Position numbers and translations under genes: made by a program. Positions 15,608-23,794 of a DNA stretch of 36,842 nt are shown here, piece by piece (position 1 is the first letter of the stretch; each line of letters starts with the position of its first letter). The notes beneath the pieces are model-generated. The model was not told the origin of the DNA. It saw only the letters and a list, made by a program, of their open reading frames with translations, and made no database searches. The DNA comes from JBAXBF01 sp034429745 (lineage in GTDB: Bacteria; Chloroflexota; Anaerolineae; Anaerolineales; DRKV01): contig DAOUFY010000171.1 of the NCBI GenBank assembly GCA_034429745.1, forward strand, positions 1 to 36,842. The letters are read 5' to 3'.

Positions 15608-15790
15608 CATCTCCACAAGTTTTTATTGCCATCAAACAATTTCCATTATGCTCCAGCAGTGTTGCTTTTGATGCTTTTTTCTTATTCAATCTAGTAAAAG
15701 GCTTTGATTTAATATATAATCTTTAATACAGTGCTTAATTGAAAATAAAGCGGAACAAAGCTAATGTTATTTTATTCAAACTGATGTGGA
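15608..15790. other. Intergenic region after pth
   Basis: This is an AT-rich 183-nt spacer between two plus-strand genes. I see no gene. A -10-like TATATAATC occurs near 15713-15722 without a clear -35. The next gene lacks a strong ribosome-binding site (TGTGGA just before the ATG). Confidence 0.4.
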
Positions 15791-16285
15791 ATGAACCAAG
15801 ATATCCCCAAGATTGAATACGTGTTTTCAGAACACTTCACGGCTTTCGGCAGGAAAAACCGTATTACCCTTCATAAGGTGATCAAAAAAACCGCGCACCA
15901 TTACTATATTGATGCCGCAATGGATTATCCATTCGGCTGGCGCGGCCACAACATTCGCGTTTTCTATTCCTTAAACCGTTTTGAACTGGAAAACGAAGGT
16001 AAAGCCTGGTGCAAAACTCAGCGGCGCTATTATTACGTTTTACCCGAAGAGTATGTTCCTGCTGCCACACTATCCCCCACAAAGACAGAAATCCCCCCTT
16101 GTTTCCTCACTTTAGGAGTGGAGCCACCCTGCACCCTCCACGAGATTCAGGAAGCTTTTCGCCAAAAAGCAAAAGCTGTTCACCCTGATCACGGCGGAAG
16201 CAGTGAGGATTTCATTTCGCTCTATAATTGCTATGAAGAAGCAAAAGCTTTCCTTTTACTCCAAGGTGCATCTTACTCACCATAG
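15791..16285 (+). CDS. J-domain (DnaJ-like) protein
   Basis: This is a 164-aa cytoplasmic protein. The C-terminal ~55 residues form a J domain: LGVEPPCTLHEIQEAFRQ (helix I/II), then the diagnostic HPD in AVHPDHGGSSEDF, then helix III YNCYEEAKAFL. J domains stimulate DnaK-type chaperones. Here the domain is C-terminal, unlike classical DnaJ, and the glycine-rich and zinc-finger parts are absent. The N-terminal ~95 residues are of unknown fold, rich in aromatic and basic residues. Its end overlaps the convergent comEC end by 13 nt. Confidence 0.8.
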   Translation: MNQDIPKIEYVFSEHFTAFGRKNRITLHKVIKKTAHHYYIDAAMDYPFGWRGHNIRVFYSLNRFELENEGKAWCKTQRRYYYVLPEEYVPAATLSPTKTEIPPCFLTLGVEPPCTLHEIQEAFRQKAKAVHPDHGGSSEDFISLYNCYEEAKAFLLLQGASYSP

Positions 16286-18666
16286 GTTTTTTGAGATTCC
16301 ACCCACATCTCTTCTCCATTGGTCGTTAATTGAATCCATCCATAGCGCTGAGTATCCAAAACAATTGCTCTATTCGAATGTTCTAAAAGATTTATGCTTT
16401 GTTCAGAGGGTGCACTGACAAGCACACTAAAAGGCTGCAGACGGGTGAACCAAGCTAACGGCAATTTGCTGCGACTTGCATTTTTCCCCAGCCATATCGC
16501 GGATATTGGCTGTGTGTTATTTTTATTTAAAGTTGATAAGAGCGACTCATCTAAACTGTCAAAAAGGTAAACCTTCAACTTCCTCCACTTTAAGAGAAAA
16601 ACTGATCCTTTGTTGCTTTGGGCTAGCAACTGCAATTCCACTTCATCATCCATTACAAGCCTATCGCCCCTTTCCATGGTAAAGAGTTCAGCCCCGGCTT
16701 CCTGTGCTGCCAGTCTAATTGCTCGCGCAGAGGGACTTTCGGATGGAAAACCTGCCCAACCAACCTTACGAGGCGGATACCATGCCACCACACGCTCCAA
16801 AGCTTTGATTGAATCCACTTTATTTGAAGCTATAATTACCACATCTAGAGAACGCTGAACAAAGGGTACTCTGCTTCCTAAGGCATCTGCTAGTACACTG
16901 GCTCGCTCACCTCCGTTGAGTAAGATTCTCTGCCCTTTCGGTGTTTGCAATAGAAGCGCATCGCCATCTTCAACGTCCAGCACTGTCAATCTCAGCTGCC
17001 CATCGGCTGAAGTGAAGAACTTTTGCCATATGATGACATTTGCGGCGACCAACAAACAAAGCGTTACGGTTAATACCGTACGTCTCATTCTTTCTCCAAA
17101 CAGGCGTTTGCCATACATTGTCAACAAAAGCAGTGCTGCAGCATACAATACTGATGCATATAAAGGCAAAGGGGGAATAGTGATCATAGCAGGCTGATTC
17201 TGAGCAAACCATTCCACCACCTTAATCGTGTAGGTGAGAAAAGGCAACGTTGCCCAAGCAATAAATTGACCAATAGGCTGAAAGACCATTCCTGCCAATA
17301 CCGAAGCCCCACCAAGTACCATAACCATAGGCTGTGCAGGCAAAATGAGCGGATTTACATAAATTGAACTTATGGAAAGCCGCTCAAAATGAGATAGCAC
17401 AATCGGCAAGGTAGTTAGCTGGGCTGCAATGGTCATCAAAAAATATTCGCTTACCCAGCTTGAAATCCTATTTATCCATGATTTTGGTATCCATCTGCTT
17501 ATAAGTGAAGTAAATATTTGCTGGAACGGTTCAGCATATAGGATTAACCCTAAGGTAGCGCCAAAGCTAAGCTGAAAGCTTACATCCCATAGCAACAACG
17601 GATTTGGGATACACATAACAGCCGCCGAAAAGAGCAAAGCATTCAACCCATGTTGAGCACGTCCAAATTGTCGGGCAATCAATGACAATGACGACATTAT
17701 TGCAGCTCTTAACACGGCTGCATTTGCTCCCAACATCAGCACATATAGCGCAACTCCTGTCAGAGCTGCTGCAACTCCGCGCTTGCTACCAAGCAACCGC
17801 CCAAAGACCACAGCAAACAATCCACTGATTAATGTCATATTAAAGCCGGATATGGCTATAATGTGAGCTGTGCCAGTATCTTGAAAGGCTTTTGCCAACC
17901 GCGGTGGTATATTTTCTTCTTCTCCTAGCAAGATGCCACTTAATAAGAATGACTGCGGTGCAGGGTAGTTTTTTATTATGTAATCCAAGCATACCTGACG
18001 AAAGCGAAATAAAGCCACCAACAACCAACTTCCCTGATTACGAGAGACCATTTTTACTAAATGGCTCAAAGCTAGAGTATTTATCCCTCTTGCAGCTAAA
18101 AATACCTTATATGAAAAGCCATCCCCCTCTTTTGGAGAAGATAACTTGCTGTTAAATTCAATTTCATCTCCATACATAAACGTTGCTAAGCTGTCTGTCT
18201 TGAGGAGTAATTTACCCTTTACTTTCATATTAGCAGCCGGATTCGCGCTTAATGAAGATATTTCCTTTACCTCAACGACAAGTTGTGTTTTGTTATCCTT
18301 TTCTATAGGGGGAGCAACAATCACCCCCCTGACATACCATTCATCTGGATAATCATTATAAAAAAGCAGTTGATCTGCAGCAGAGGGGGATTGGATTGCT
18401 TGAAATCGAGCTGCTCCAATGAAAAAAGCCACCCCTAACATGGTCATAGGTACTTTTATAGATAATTCTAAAAAAGTGGGTGAAAGAAAGGTATAAACAA
18501 ATTGCAGCAGTTTGGATTTTAATTTAGGAAAGTATCCTTTCCACAGCAGCACTTGAAATGCCAAAAAAAGAGCTGATAACCCTAACCAAACTAACCCATT
18601 AACAGAAATCCACGAACCAATGAGTATCCCACTAAGAAAAGCACACGAAAGCCAGAAGAGAGGCAC
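16273..18666 (-). CDS. comEC: DNA uptake channel protein ComEC/Rec2 with degenerate C-terminal MBL domain
   Basis: This is a 797-aa polytopic membrane protein matching ComEC, which carries single-stranded DNA across the inner membrane in natural transformation. It has the N-terminal DUF4131-like region (1-200), then the Competence domain with HIIAISGFNMTLISG (268-282), GANAAVLRAAIM (313-324) and WDVSFQLSFGATLGLILYA (360-378), then a C-terminal MBL-like domain (555-797). In the MBL domain the usual DVGQGD is DVEDGD (564-569), the DGG is NGG (584-586), and the HxHxDH metal motif is replaced by SNKVDS (614-619). It is therefore probably not a metallo-nuclease. The start is GTG at 18666, 6 nt after the kinase stop. 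No comEA or comF gene is near. Confidence 0.93.
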   Translation of the reverse strand: MPLFWLSCAFLSGILIGSWISVNGLVWLGLSALFLAFQVLLWKGYFPKLKSKLLQFVYTFLSPTFLELSIKVPMTMLGVAFFIGAARFQAIQSPSAADQLLFYNDYPDEWYVRGVIVAPPIEKDNKTQLVVEVKEISSLSANPAANMKVKGKLLLKTDSLATFMYGDEIEFNSKLSSPKEGDGFSYKVFLAARGINTLALSHLVKMVSRNQGSWLLVALFRFRQVCLDYIIKNYPAPQSFLLSGILLGEEENIPPRLAKAFQDTGTAHIIAISGFNMTLISGLFAVVFGRLLGSKRGVAAALTGVALYVLMLGANAAVLRAAIMSSLSLIARQFGRAQHGLNALLFSAAVMCIPNPLLLWDVSFQLSFGATLGLILYAEPFQQIFTSLISRWIPKSWINRISSWVSEYFLMTIAAQLTTLPIVLSHFERLSISSIYVNPLILPAQPMVMVLGGASVLAGMVFQPIGQFIAWATLPFLTYTIKVVEWFAQNQPAMITIPPLPLYASVLYAAALLLLTMYGKRLFGERMRRTVLTVTLCLLVAANVIIWQKFFTSADGQLRLTVLDVEDGDALLLQTPKGQRILLNGGERASVLADALGSRVPFVQRSLDVVIIASNKVDSIKALERVVAWYPPRKVGWAGFPSESPSARAIRLAAQEAGAELFTMERGDRLVMDDEVELQLLAQSNKGSVFLLKWRKLKVYLFDSLDESLLSTLNKNNTQPISAIWLGKNASRSKLPLAWFTRLQPFSVLVSAPSEQSINLLEHSNRAIVLDTQRYGWIQLTTNGEEMWVESQKTYGE

Positions 18667-18672
18667 AATGTC

Positions 18673-20250
18673 CTACTTTAGGTAATCTTCTGGTATATAT
18701 CCAATCCCATTCCAATTTTCAGAAACAGCGTCTTTAATATAGACTAGATAATACCATTCTTTACCGCAGGTTATTCGCCCGGTTACCTGAGCTTTTTGCC
18801 CATCTGAAGCTACCCCTACAACATTGCCCCCAAATAACGTGCGGCAGCCTGAATATACACTTGTGCTGGCACCGCCAGGCACGCGAACTTCGAGAAACTG
18901 ACCAACATTGTACTTTGCCGCTCCGGCAGCTGTATTATTTTGGATACCTTGCTGCGAATTAATCAATTGTGGCAATACAAAAAACAAAAACGCCATCACA
19001 CCAAGGAATACAGCTAAAACAATCAGGAATGATTGCCAAACCCGAGCTCCCTCTGTTCGCTTTCTGCTAACAGCAGGTGGTCTATATGCCGGCAGCGTTG
19101 AAAAAGCGCTTCTTTGAGGAGCCCCCAGAGAAGAATATTCTGCATCAGCTCGAATTTCCTGCTCAGCTACTGAGGCTGTTTGCAGCTCTCCTGCAGGAAA
19201 TTGAAGCGTTTCTTTCACAGACTCTTCCAAGTCTTCATCGTTACCCGCAGAAAGCTCAAGGCTGCTCGTTTCACTGACTGTTTCTGACACTCCCTCTGAA
19301 CTTTCGCTGAGGGATTCTGTACTCATTTCCGAAGCTGCTGTCAGGTCTATCTGCTGTTCCTTAGGTATCTCCGTCTGAACAAGTTCTTCAGTTGCTGGTA
19401 AAAGCATAACTTCAGGCAGCGTCTTTTCTATTGCTTTCCGAAAATCGCGGGCAAAGAATTGAGCAGATTGATAGCGCAGGTGTGGTTGTTTCTCCAATGC
19501 CTTCATGACTACATCTTCCACCTTTTTAGGTAAATACCTTCCAAAAGAGCGGAGAGAAGGTGGTGCCTCGGAGATGTGCTTCATAACAACACTGATAACA
19601 TTGCCTTGAAAAGGGGTATAACCGGTTAGCATTTCATAAAGGACAATACCTAAAGCATAGACATCGCTGCGGGCATCCCCTGCCATCCCTTTTGCCTGTT
19701 CAGGAGATAAGTACGCTGGAGTACCTGTAATGGTATTGCTAGCACTCAAACGCGGGTCGTTTATCAAAAAAGCTAGACCAAAATCGCTTAATACAGCATC
19801 TTGATTATTTCGGAATAGAATATTGGCTGGCTTTAAATCGCGATGAACTAGTCCATGCTCATGAGCATAATCAATCGCAGAAGCTATGGGTTCAAGCACT
19901 TGCAGCACTTCCCAGAGAGGCATGGTTTCCTTTTTTTCATGGTACTTATTGATTTTATCTGCTAATGTGCCTCCCCCAAGGTATTCCATAACAATATAGG
20001 CAGTTTTGGGATTTATAACAAAGTCATACACATGAATGATATGCGGATGATCCATTTCCCCCAATACTTTCGCTTCGCGCTTAAACCGTTCAATAAAACC
20101 AGGGTCATTCAACAAATGAGGGTGAATAACCTTTATCGCAACTTCATAATTATGGAGCAGATGGCGAGCCAAATAGACCTCCGCCATCGTTCCATGACCC
20201 AGCAGACCTTCAATGGAATAATTTCCTAAAGTTTCCCCAATCAAACTCAT
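18673..20250 (-). CDS. Membrane Ser/Thr protein kinase with SH3-like extracellular domain
   Basis: This is a 525-aa Hanks-type kinase. Kinase domain about 11-275: glycine loop LGHGTMAEV (17-25), Lys40, HRDLKP (136-141), DFG (156-158), and SPE (182-184). A low-complexity Ser/Glu-rich linker (about 290-360) follows, then a membrane segment (about 407-430), then a C-terminal SH3-like extracytoplasmic domain (450-525; QFLEVRVPGGASTSVYSG...WYYLVYIKDAV, GYIPEDYLK). I chose the ATG at 20250, 30 codons inside the longest frame, because the protein then begins MSLIGETLGNYSIEGLL and an extended -10 ends 9 nt before it, implying a leaderless mRNA. comEC follows 6 nt later. It is divergent from the FHA gene; a kinase-FHA partnership is likely. 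Confidence 0.93.
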   Translation of the reverse strand: MSLIGETLGNYSIEGLLGHGTMAEVYLARHLLHNYEVAIKVIHPHLLNDPGFIERFKREAKVLGEMDHPHIIHVYDFVINPKTAYIVMEYLGGGTLADKINKYHEKKETMPLWEVLQVLEPIASAIDYAHEHGLVHRDLKPANILFRNNQDAVLSDFGLAFLINDPRLSASNTITGTPAYLSPEQAKGMAGDARSDVYALGIVLYEMLTGYTPFQGNVISVVMKHISEAPPSLRSFGRYLPKKVEDVVMKALEKQPHLRYQSAQFFARDFRKAIEKTLPEVMLLPATEELVQTEIPKEQQIDLTAASEMSTESLSESSEGVSETVSETSSLELSAGNDEDLEESVKETLQFPAGELQTASVAEQEIRADAEYSSLGAPQRSAFSTLPAYRPPAVSRKRTEGARVWQSFLIVLAVFLGVMAFLFFVLPQLINSQQGIQNNTAAGAAKYNVGQFLEVRVPGGASTSVYSGCRTLFGGNVVGVASDGQKAQVTGRITCGKEWYYLVYIKDAVSENWNGIGYIPEDYLK

Positions 20251-20259
20251 GGTAATATT

Positions 20260-20270
20260 ATTGTACCATT
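20260..20270 (-). promoter_or_regulatory. Extended -10 promoter of kinase gene
   Basis: On the minus strand AATGGTACAAT, with the TGn extension and TACAAT (20265-20260). Transcription would start near 20253, 3 nt from the ATG at 20250. No -35 consensus at 17 nt. Confidence 0.55.
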
Positions 20271-20286
20271 TTCCATCAAAAAACCC

Positions 20287-20297
20287 TATGGTAAAAT
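20287..20297 (+). promoter_or_regulatory. Extended -10 promoter of FHA gene
   Basis: TATGGTAAAAT matches the same TATGGTANAAT pattern. The start would be near 20304, giving a ~69-nt leader before the FHA start at 20373. Confidence 0.5.
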
Positions 20298-20372
20298 AAA
20301 GACAGGCAAAACAACCCCTTATCATTTTGCCTCTCAGCAAGGTTGATAATCCTTTTGCTTAAGGAGGAAGCA

Positions 20373-21014
20373 ATGGCAATGCAATCATATCAATTTATTA
20401 TGCAGACAGGTCCTAACCCTGGTAAAGTCTTTTTAATTCAAAAGACAGAAACTACCATAGGGAGAGATGAGAAAAGCGATATTTTTATCCTTGATTCAGG
20501 GGTATCTCGTCATCATGCAGTCGTATCACTGCAAGGACCAAACTACGTTATTAAGGATTTAGGCTCAACAAACGGTACATTTGTCAATGAGCAGCGGCTT
20601 GTTTCACCGCGATCTTTAAAACCTGGGGATATTATTCTATTAGGCGATAAAGTACGTTTAGTATTTGATGTTGCTAAGTACGATCCTGATATTACAATCC
20701 AAAGAGCCCGCCCGCCGATTGAAGCTTTTGAACAGGAAGCATACGCCCAGCCTATTTCTTCAGTTCCGCCGGTAGCAGCAGTTCCCCCCGCAGCTAAGCC
20801 ATATCCACCGCGGCCAGCACCTTCTGCAATGCTGAATTATGAACCTGAACGGTATGACGCTGAAGATGAAAAAAGACGAAAAATGGTGCCGTGGATCGCT
20901 GGCGGCGTTGGCTGCTTGGTGCTGCTTTGTATTTTGGTCGTTGCCTTCTTCATCTGGGTAGATGCTACTGAAAATTGGTGCACCATTATGCCCTTTCTAG
21001 CCGGTTGCCCGTAA
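20373..21014 (+). CDS. FHA domain membrane protein
   Basis: This is a 213-aa protein. Residues about 5-100 form a canonical FHA domain that binds phosphothreonine: TTIGRDEKSDIFILDSGVSR (GR and SR binding loops), HHAVVSL, then LGSTNGTFVNEQRL (N-G-T). A Pro/Ala-rich linker follows, then a single membrane segment near the C-terminus (WIAGGVGCLVLLCILVVAFF) and a short outside tail. I chose ATG 20373 because AAGGAGG (20361-20367) lies 5 nt before it. The gene is divergent from the membrane kinase, and this pair looks like a phospho-Ser/Thr signalling unit at the membrane. Confidence 0.93.
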   Translation: MAMQSYQFIMQTGPNPGKVFLIQKTETTIGRDEKSDIFILDSGVSRHHAVVSLQGPNYVIKDLGSTNGTFVNEQRLVSPRSLKPGDIILLGDKVRLVFDVAKYDPDITIQRARPPIEAFEQEAYAQPISSVPPVAAVPPAAKPYPPRPAPSAMLNYEPERYDAEDEKRRKMVPWIAGGVGCLVLLCILVVAFFIWVDATENWCTIMPFLAGCP

Positions 21015-21053
21015 CTCTTCCTGCAATGCCTTCCTGTGCTATGATATGAAGGA

Positions 21054-21416
21054 TTACTTAGGCAAGGCTTCAAGCACTTTTTCAAGTTCAATTTCAACAG
21101 CGGCAAGACGTTCTTCTGCCCCTGTAAGGTCTTTAGCTTTGCCCATCTCCTCTAAAGCTTTGCTCATTGCCGAAAGTTTCATCGCTCCAAACATAGCACT
21201 GTTAGACTTTAAAGTATGGGCACTGCGTTGAAAGACTTCTGCATTATTTTGGGCTAAGCTTTGGCGCAGATCGGCAACAAGCCGCTTTGCATCTGTGCGG
21301 TAATCATTGACCAAGCCTAAAACAATACCTGCGCTGCCATCTTCATCTCCTAAATCTATGCAGAGTTGACGGTATATTGTCATATCTAGTGTAGGTTTGT
21401 CGTCGAAAGTTTCCAT
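21054..21416 (-). CDS. Hpt (histidine phosphotransfer) domain protein
   Basis: This is a 120-aa single Hpt domain. The phospho-acceptor motif is AHTLKSNSAMFGA (H-x-L-K-x-x-S), and the helical bundle pattern is normal. Hpt proteins relay phosphate from hybrid kinases to response regulators. No receiver or hybrid kinase is in the window, so its partners are elsewhere. It lies next to the Ser/Thr kinase-FHA pair but shares no operon with it (convergent with the FHA gene). Confidence 0.9.
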   Translation of the reverse strand: METFDDKPTLDMTIYRQLCIDLGDEDGSAGIVLGLVNDYRTDAKRLVADLRQSLAQNNAEVFQRSAHTLKSNSAMFGAMKLSAMSKALEEMGKAKDLTGAEERLAAVEIELEKVLEALPK

Positions 21417-21461
21417 AAACTATTTTTCCTTTTTGTTTTTTAACCAATTTTGCTTCTATGC

Positions 21462-21489
21462 ATTATAATATGAAACTGCCGTCAATCAA
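21462..21489 (-). promoter_or_regulatory. Promoter of Hpt gene
   Basis: On the minus strand TTGATT (21489-21484), a 16-nt spacer, and TATAAT (21467-21462). The start would fall near 21455, about 39 nt before the ATG. Confidence 0.5.
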
Positions 21490-21542
21490 GAACCAAAATA
21501 TCTCACCACCTAATTATACCCAAAAAGGAGATTTAGATCTGT

Positions 21543-22610
21543 ATGAAAAAACACATCTTCAATCCGGGACCAGCTATATTGCCCCAAGAAGCCATTGACA
21601 ACACCATTGAAGCTATTAAGGACTTTCAAGGCACAGGTATTTCTATTCTTTCCATCTCTCACCGCTCAAAAGAGTTTCAAGCTGTAATGGATGAAACCAC
21701 CGCATTATTCAAAGAATTGCTGCATATTCCAGAAGGATATGCTGTAATCTTTCTTGGCGGTGGCGCAAGCACACAATTCTTTAGTGTGCCCTACAACCTC
21801 TTAAAGACAAAAGCTGCTTATTTGGATACTGACACTTGGTCAGCTCAAGCGATTAAGGAAGCAAAGCTGTTTGGGGAAGTGGTCATCGTTGCTTCCTCAA
21901 AAGAAGATGGATATAAGTACATCCCCAAGGATTATGTCATCCCTGCTGACGCCGACTACTTTCATATTACTACTAACAATACTATCGCCGGCACCGAAAT
22001 TCTCACCGATCTTGATTCACCTGTGCCCTTAATTGCTGACATGTCCTCTGATATTTTCAGCCGGCCGCTCAAGGTGGAAAAATATGGTGTGTTCTATGGT
22101 GGTGCTCAGAAAAACATTGGACCAGCCGGGGTTACCTTTGTTGTCATTCGAGAAGATCTATTAGGCAAAACCGGGCGCGATATTCCCACGATGGTAGATT
22201 ACCGAACTCATATCTCCAAAGGTTCGCTTTTTAACACACCTCCTGTTGTTTGCATTTACACAATGTTGCAAACGCTCAAGTGGATTAAAAGCCAAGGTGG
22301 TGTCGAAGAAATGGAAAAACGCAGCATCGCAAAGTCAAAGCTCATCTACGAGGAAATTGATCGCAACAAGATGTTTGTTGGGACAGTGAAAAAAGAAGAC
22401 CGTTCGCGGATGAACGCTTGTTTTGTTATGGCAGAGGAATATAAAGATCTTGAGAAAGAATTCCTCGATTTTGCTGCCTCAAAAGGCATGGTTGGCATAA
22501 AAGGACATCGTTCAGTTGGCGGCTTTAGAGCATCATTATACATTGGGTTACCTATTGAAAGCGTTCAAGCTCTCGTTGATTGCATGCGCGAATTCGAAGC
22601 TATGCATTAA
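21543..22610 (+). CDS. serC: Phosphoserine aminotransferase
   Basis: This is a 355-aa PLP enzyme of serine biosynthesis that converts 3-phosphohydroxypyruvate and glutamate to 3-phosphoserine and 2-oxoglutarate. SerC family motifs: FNPGPAILPQEAI at the N-terminus, FLGGGASTQFFSVPYNLL, DMSSDIFSRP, and the PLP-lysine segment YGGAQKNIGPAGVTFVV. The C-terminal GHRSVGGFRASLY carries substrate-binding residues. The length is typical. A strong AAAAGGAG ribosome-binding site lies at 21521-21528, with a 14-nt gap to the ATG. No serA or serB is in the window. Confidence 0.97.
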   Translation: MKKHIFNPGPAILPQEAIDNTIEAIKDFQGTGISILSISHRSKEFQAVMDETTALFKELLHIPEGYAVIFLGGGASTQFFSVPYNLLKTKAAYLDTDTWSAQAIKEAKLFGEVVIVASSKEDGYKYIPKDYVIPADADYFHITTNNTIAGTEILTDLDSPVPLIADMSSDIFSRPLKVEKYGVFYGGAQKNIGPAGVTFVVIREDLLGKTGRDIPTMVDYRTHISKGSLFNTPPVVCIYTMLQTLKWIKSQGGVEEMEKRSIAKSKLIYEEIDRNKMFVGTVKKEDRSRMNACFVMAEEYKDLEKEFLDFAASKGMVGIKGHRSVGGFRASLYIGLPIESVQALVDCMREFEAMH

Positions 22611-22682
22611 TGATCATTAAGCCTTTTTTCCTCTCCGCTCATCTTTCTCCTAAACTGTTCAGATTCAAAGATGAGCGGAGAG
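22607..22682. repeat. Palindrome plus long 16-bp hairpin after serC
   Basis: A perfect 14-bp palindrome TTAATGATCATTAA (22607-22620) includes the serC stop. Then, after a T-run, CTCTCCGCTCATCTTT (22631-22646) is perfectly complementary to AAAGATGAGCGGAGAG (22667-22682), with a 20-nt loop. The strong hairpin sits in the transcript between serC and acyP. It is not followed by a U-tract, so it may be a mRNA end-protector, a U-less terminator or an attenuator. Confidence 0.65.
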
Positions 22683-22720
22683 TAATGTCAAACTAGACAA
22701 TCATTCAAGCGGAGAAAAAT

Positions 22721-23005
22721 ATGCAGCTAGAACAACTCCATGCAAAAGTGATGGGAAGAGTTCAAGGAGTCGGTTTTCGTTTCTTTGTTATTGAAACAGC
22801 CCAACAGTTAGGCTTAACCGGCTGGGTGCGCAATCGCTGGGATGAAAGCGTAGAAGTGCTCGCAGAAGGCGAACACGATAAATTGGAAAAACTGCTCGCT
22901 GCCCTTCGCCATGGACCAAGCTTAGCCCGCGTAACCCAAGTTCAATACGAATGGGGAGAAGCCAGCGGAGCATATAACAGATTTCAAGCACTACCCACCG
23001 AATAG
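22721..23005 (+). CDS. acyP: Acylphosphatase
   Basis: This is a 94-aa acylphosphatase, the normal size. The family signature GRVQGVGFRFFV holds the catalytic Arg, and GWVRNRWDESVEVLAEGE holds the catalytic Asn. It hydrolyses carboxyl-phosphate bonds such as 1,3-bisphosphoglycerate. Its stop is 4 nt from the convergent radC stop. GCGGAG upstream of the ATG is a fair ribosome-binding site. Confidence 0.95.
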   Translation: MQLEQLHAKVMGRVQGVGFRFFVIETAQQLGLTGWVRNRWDESVEVLAEGEHDKLEKLLAALRHGPSLARVTQVQYEWGEASGAYNRFQALPTE

Positions 23006-23009
23006 CCTC

Positions 23010-23711
23010 CTAAGCGAAAGCTACTCCTTTTTGCTTAAGCGAAGTCCACGCATTTCTGCCAATAATGAGGTGATCAATAACTTCTATCTCCAGCAGCTTG
23101 CCGGCTTGGGCTATTGCACGTGTTACGACTACATCTTCTGTACTCGGGGTAACATCCCCACTAGGGTGATTGTGCACCACAATCAAAGACGTTGCATTGC
23201 TGCGGATAGCGGCTTTAAAAAGCTCTCCGATTCTCACTTGTGAAGAGTTGACAGAACCGCGATATATTGTTTCTACCTTAATCACTCGATTGCGGTTATC
23301 CAACAATATAATGCGCAATTCTTCTTGCTCTAATACGCCCATCTCATATTGAACAAGATTGGCTGCATCCTGTGGGGAAGTGATCAACGGTCGGGCATCC
23401 GGCGTATAAACCGAGAGCCTCCTGCCAAGCTCAATTGCCGCTTTTAACTGAGCTGCTTTAGCCATTCCCAAACCACGCTGCTGAACAACTTCGTCAAAGC
23501 TAGCTTGATGAATCCCGCCAATTCCTCCAAACGTGTTTAATAGCCGTTGCCCAACTTGAACCGCATTTTCACCTTCAGCACCCACCCGCAGCAAAATCGC
23601 GATCAGCTCTGCATCCGAAAGAGCACCTGCTCCCAACCGAGCCAATCTCTCGCGCGGCCGGTCTGTTTCCTGTATATCTGTGATCCGGTAATGCGGATGA
23701 ACATTTTCCAC
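23010..23711 (-). CDS. radC: RadC family JAB/MPN-domain protein
   Basis: This is a 233-aa RadC (JAMM metalloprotease-fold) protein. The N-terminal region is the helix-hairpin-helix-like UPF0758 domain (DRPRERLARLGAGALSDAELIAILL; GLGMAKAAQLKAAIELGRR). The JAMM metal motif is HNHPSGDVTPSTED (H180, H182, S190, D193). Despite the name, a direct role in DNA repair is not well supported for this family. The start is GTG at 23711, two bases after the predicted transcription start, so the mRNA is probably leaderless. No Shine-Dalgarno is visible. Confidence 0.93.
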   Translation of the reverse strand: MENVHPHYRITDIQETDRPRERLARLGAGALSDAELIAILLRVGAEGENAVQVGQRLLNTFGGIGGIHQASFDEVVQQRGLGMAKAAQLKAAIELGRRLSVYTPDARPLITSPQDAANLVQYEMGVLEQEELRIILLDNRNRVIKVETIYRGSVNSSQVRIGELFKAAIRSNATSLIVVHNHPSGDVTPSTEDVVVTRAIAQAGKLLEIEVIDHLIIGRNAWTSLKQKGVAFA

Positions 23712-23719
23712 AACAAATC

Positions 23720-23748
23720 ATCATACCTTAGTTTTTATGTCTTGACAA
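23720..23748 (-). promoter_or_regulatory. Promoter of radC
   Basis: On the minus strand TTGTCA (23748-23743), exactly 17 nt, and TATGAT (23725-23720). The start is near 23713, adjacent to the GTG at 23711. The -35 lies in CTTGACAAG, which also gives a TTGACA on the other strand. Confidence 0.6.
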
Positions 23749-23777
23749 GAAATATCCTCCATCCATAAAAGATTTCA

Positions 23778-23786
23778 TGCTATAAT
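23778..23786 (+). promoter_or_regulatory. Extended -10 promoter of zinc-ribbon membrane protein gene
   Basis: TGCTATAAT is the TGn-extended perfect -10. It ends 8 nt before the ATG at 23795, so transcription would begin within two bases of the start codon. An alternative is TTGACA (23742-23747) with CATAAA (23764-23769) 16 nt downstream. Confidence 0.55.
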
Positions 23787-23794
23787 GAAAAGCG

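Noticed and set aside
16273..18666. Frameshift or pseudogene explanation for the odd ComEC C-terminus
   Set aside because: The frame is open and the domain keeps its length and strand pattern; only the metal motifs are lost.
20251..20340. N-terminal extension of the Ser/Thr kinase
   Set aside because: It would cross the promoter, and the kinase starts normally at 20250.
22631..22682. Classical Rho-independent terminator after serC
   Set aside because: The stem is perfect, but no U-tract follows on either strand.
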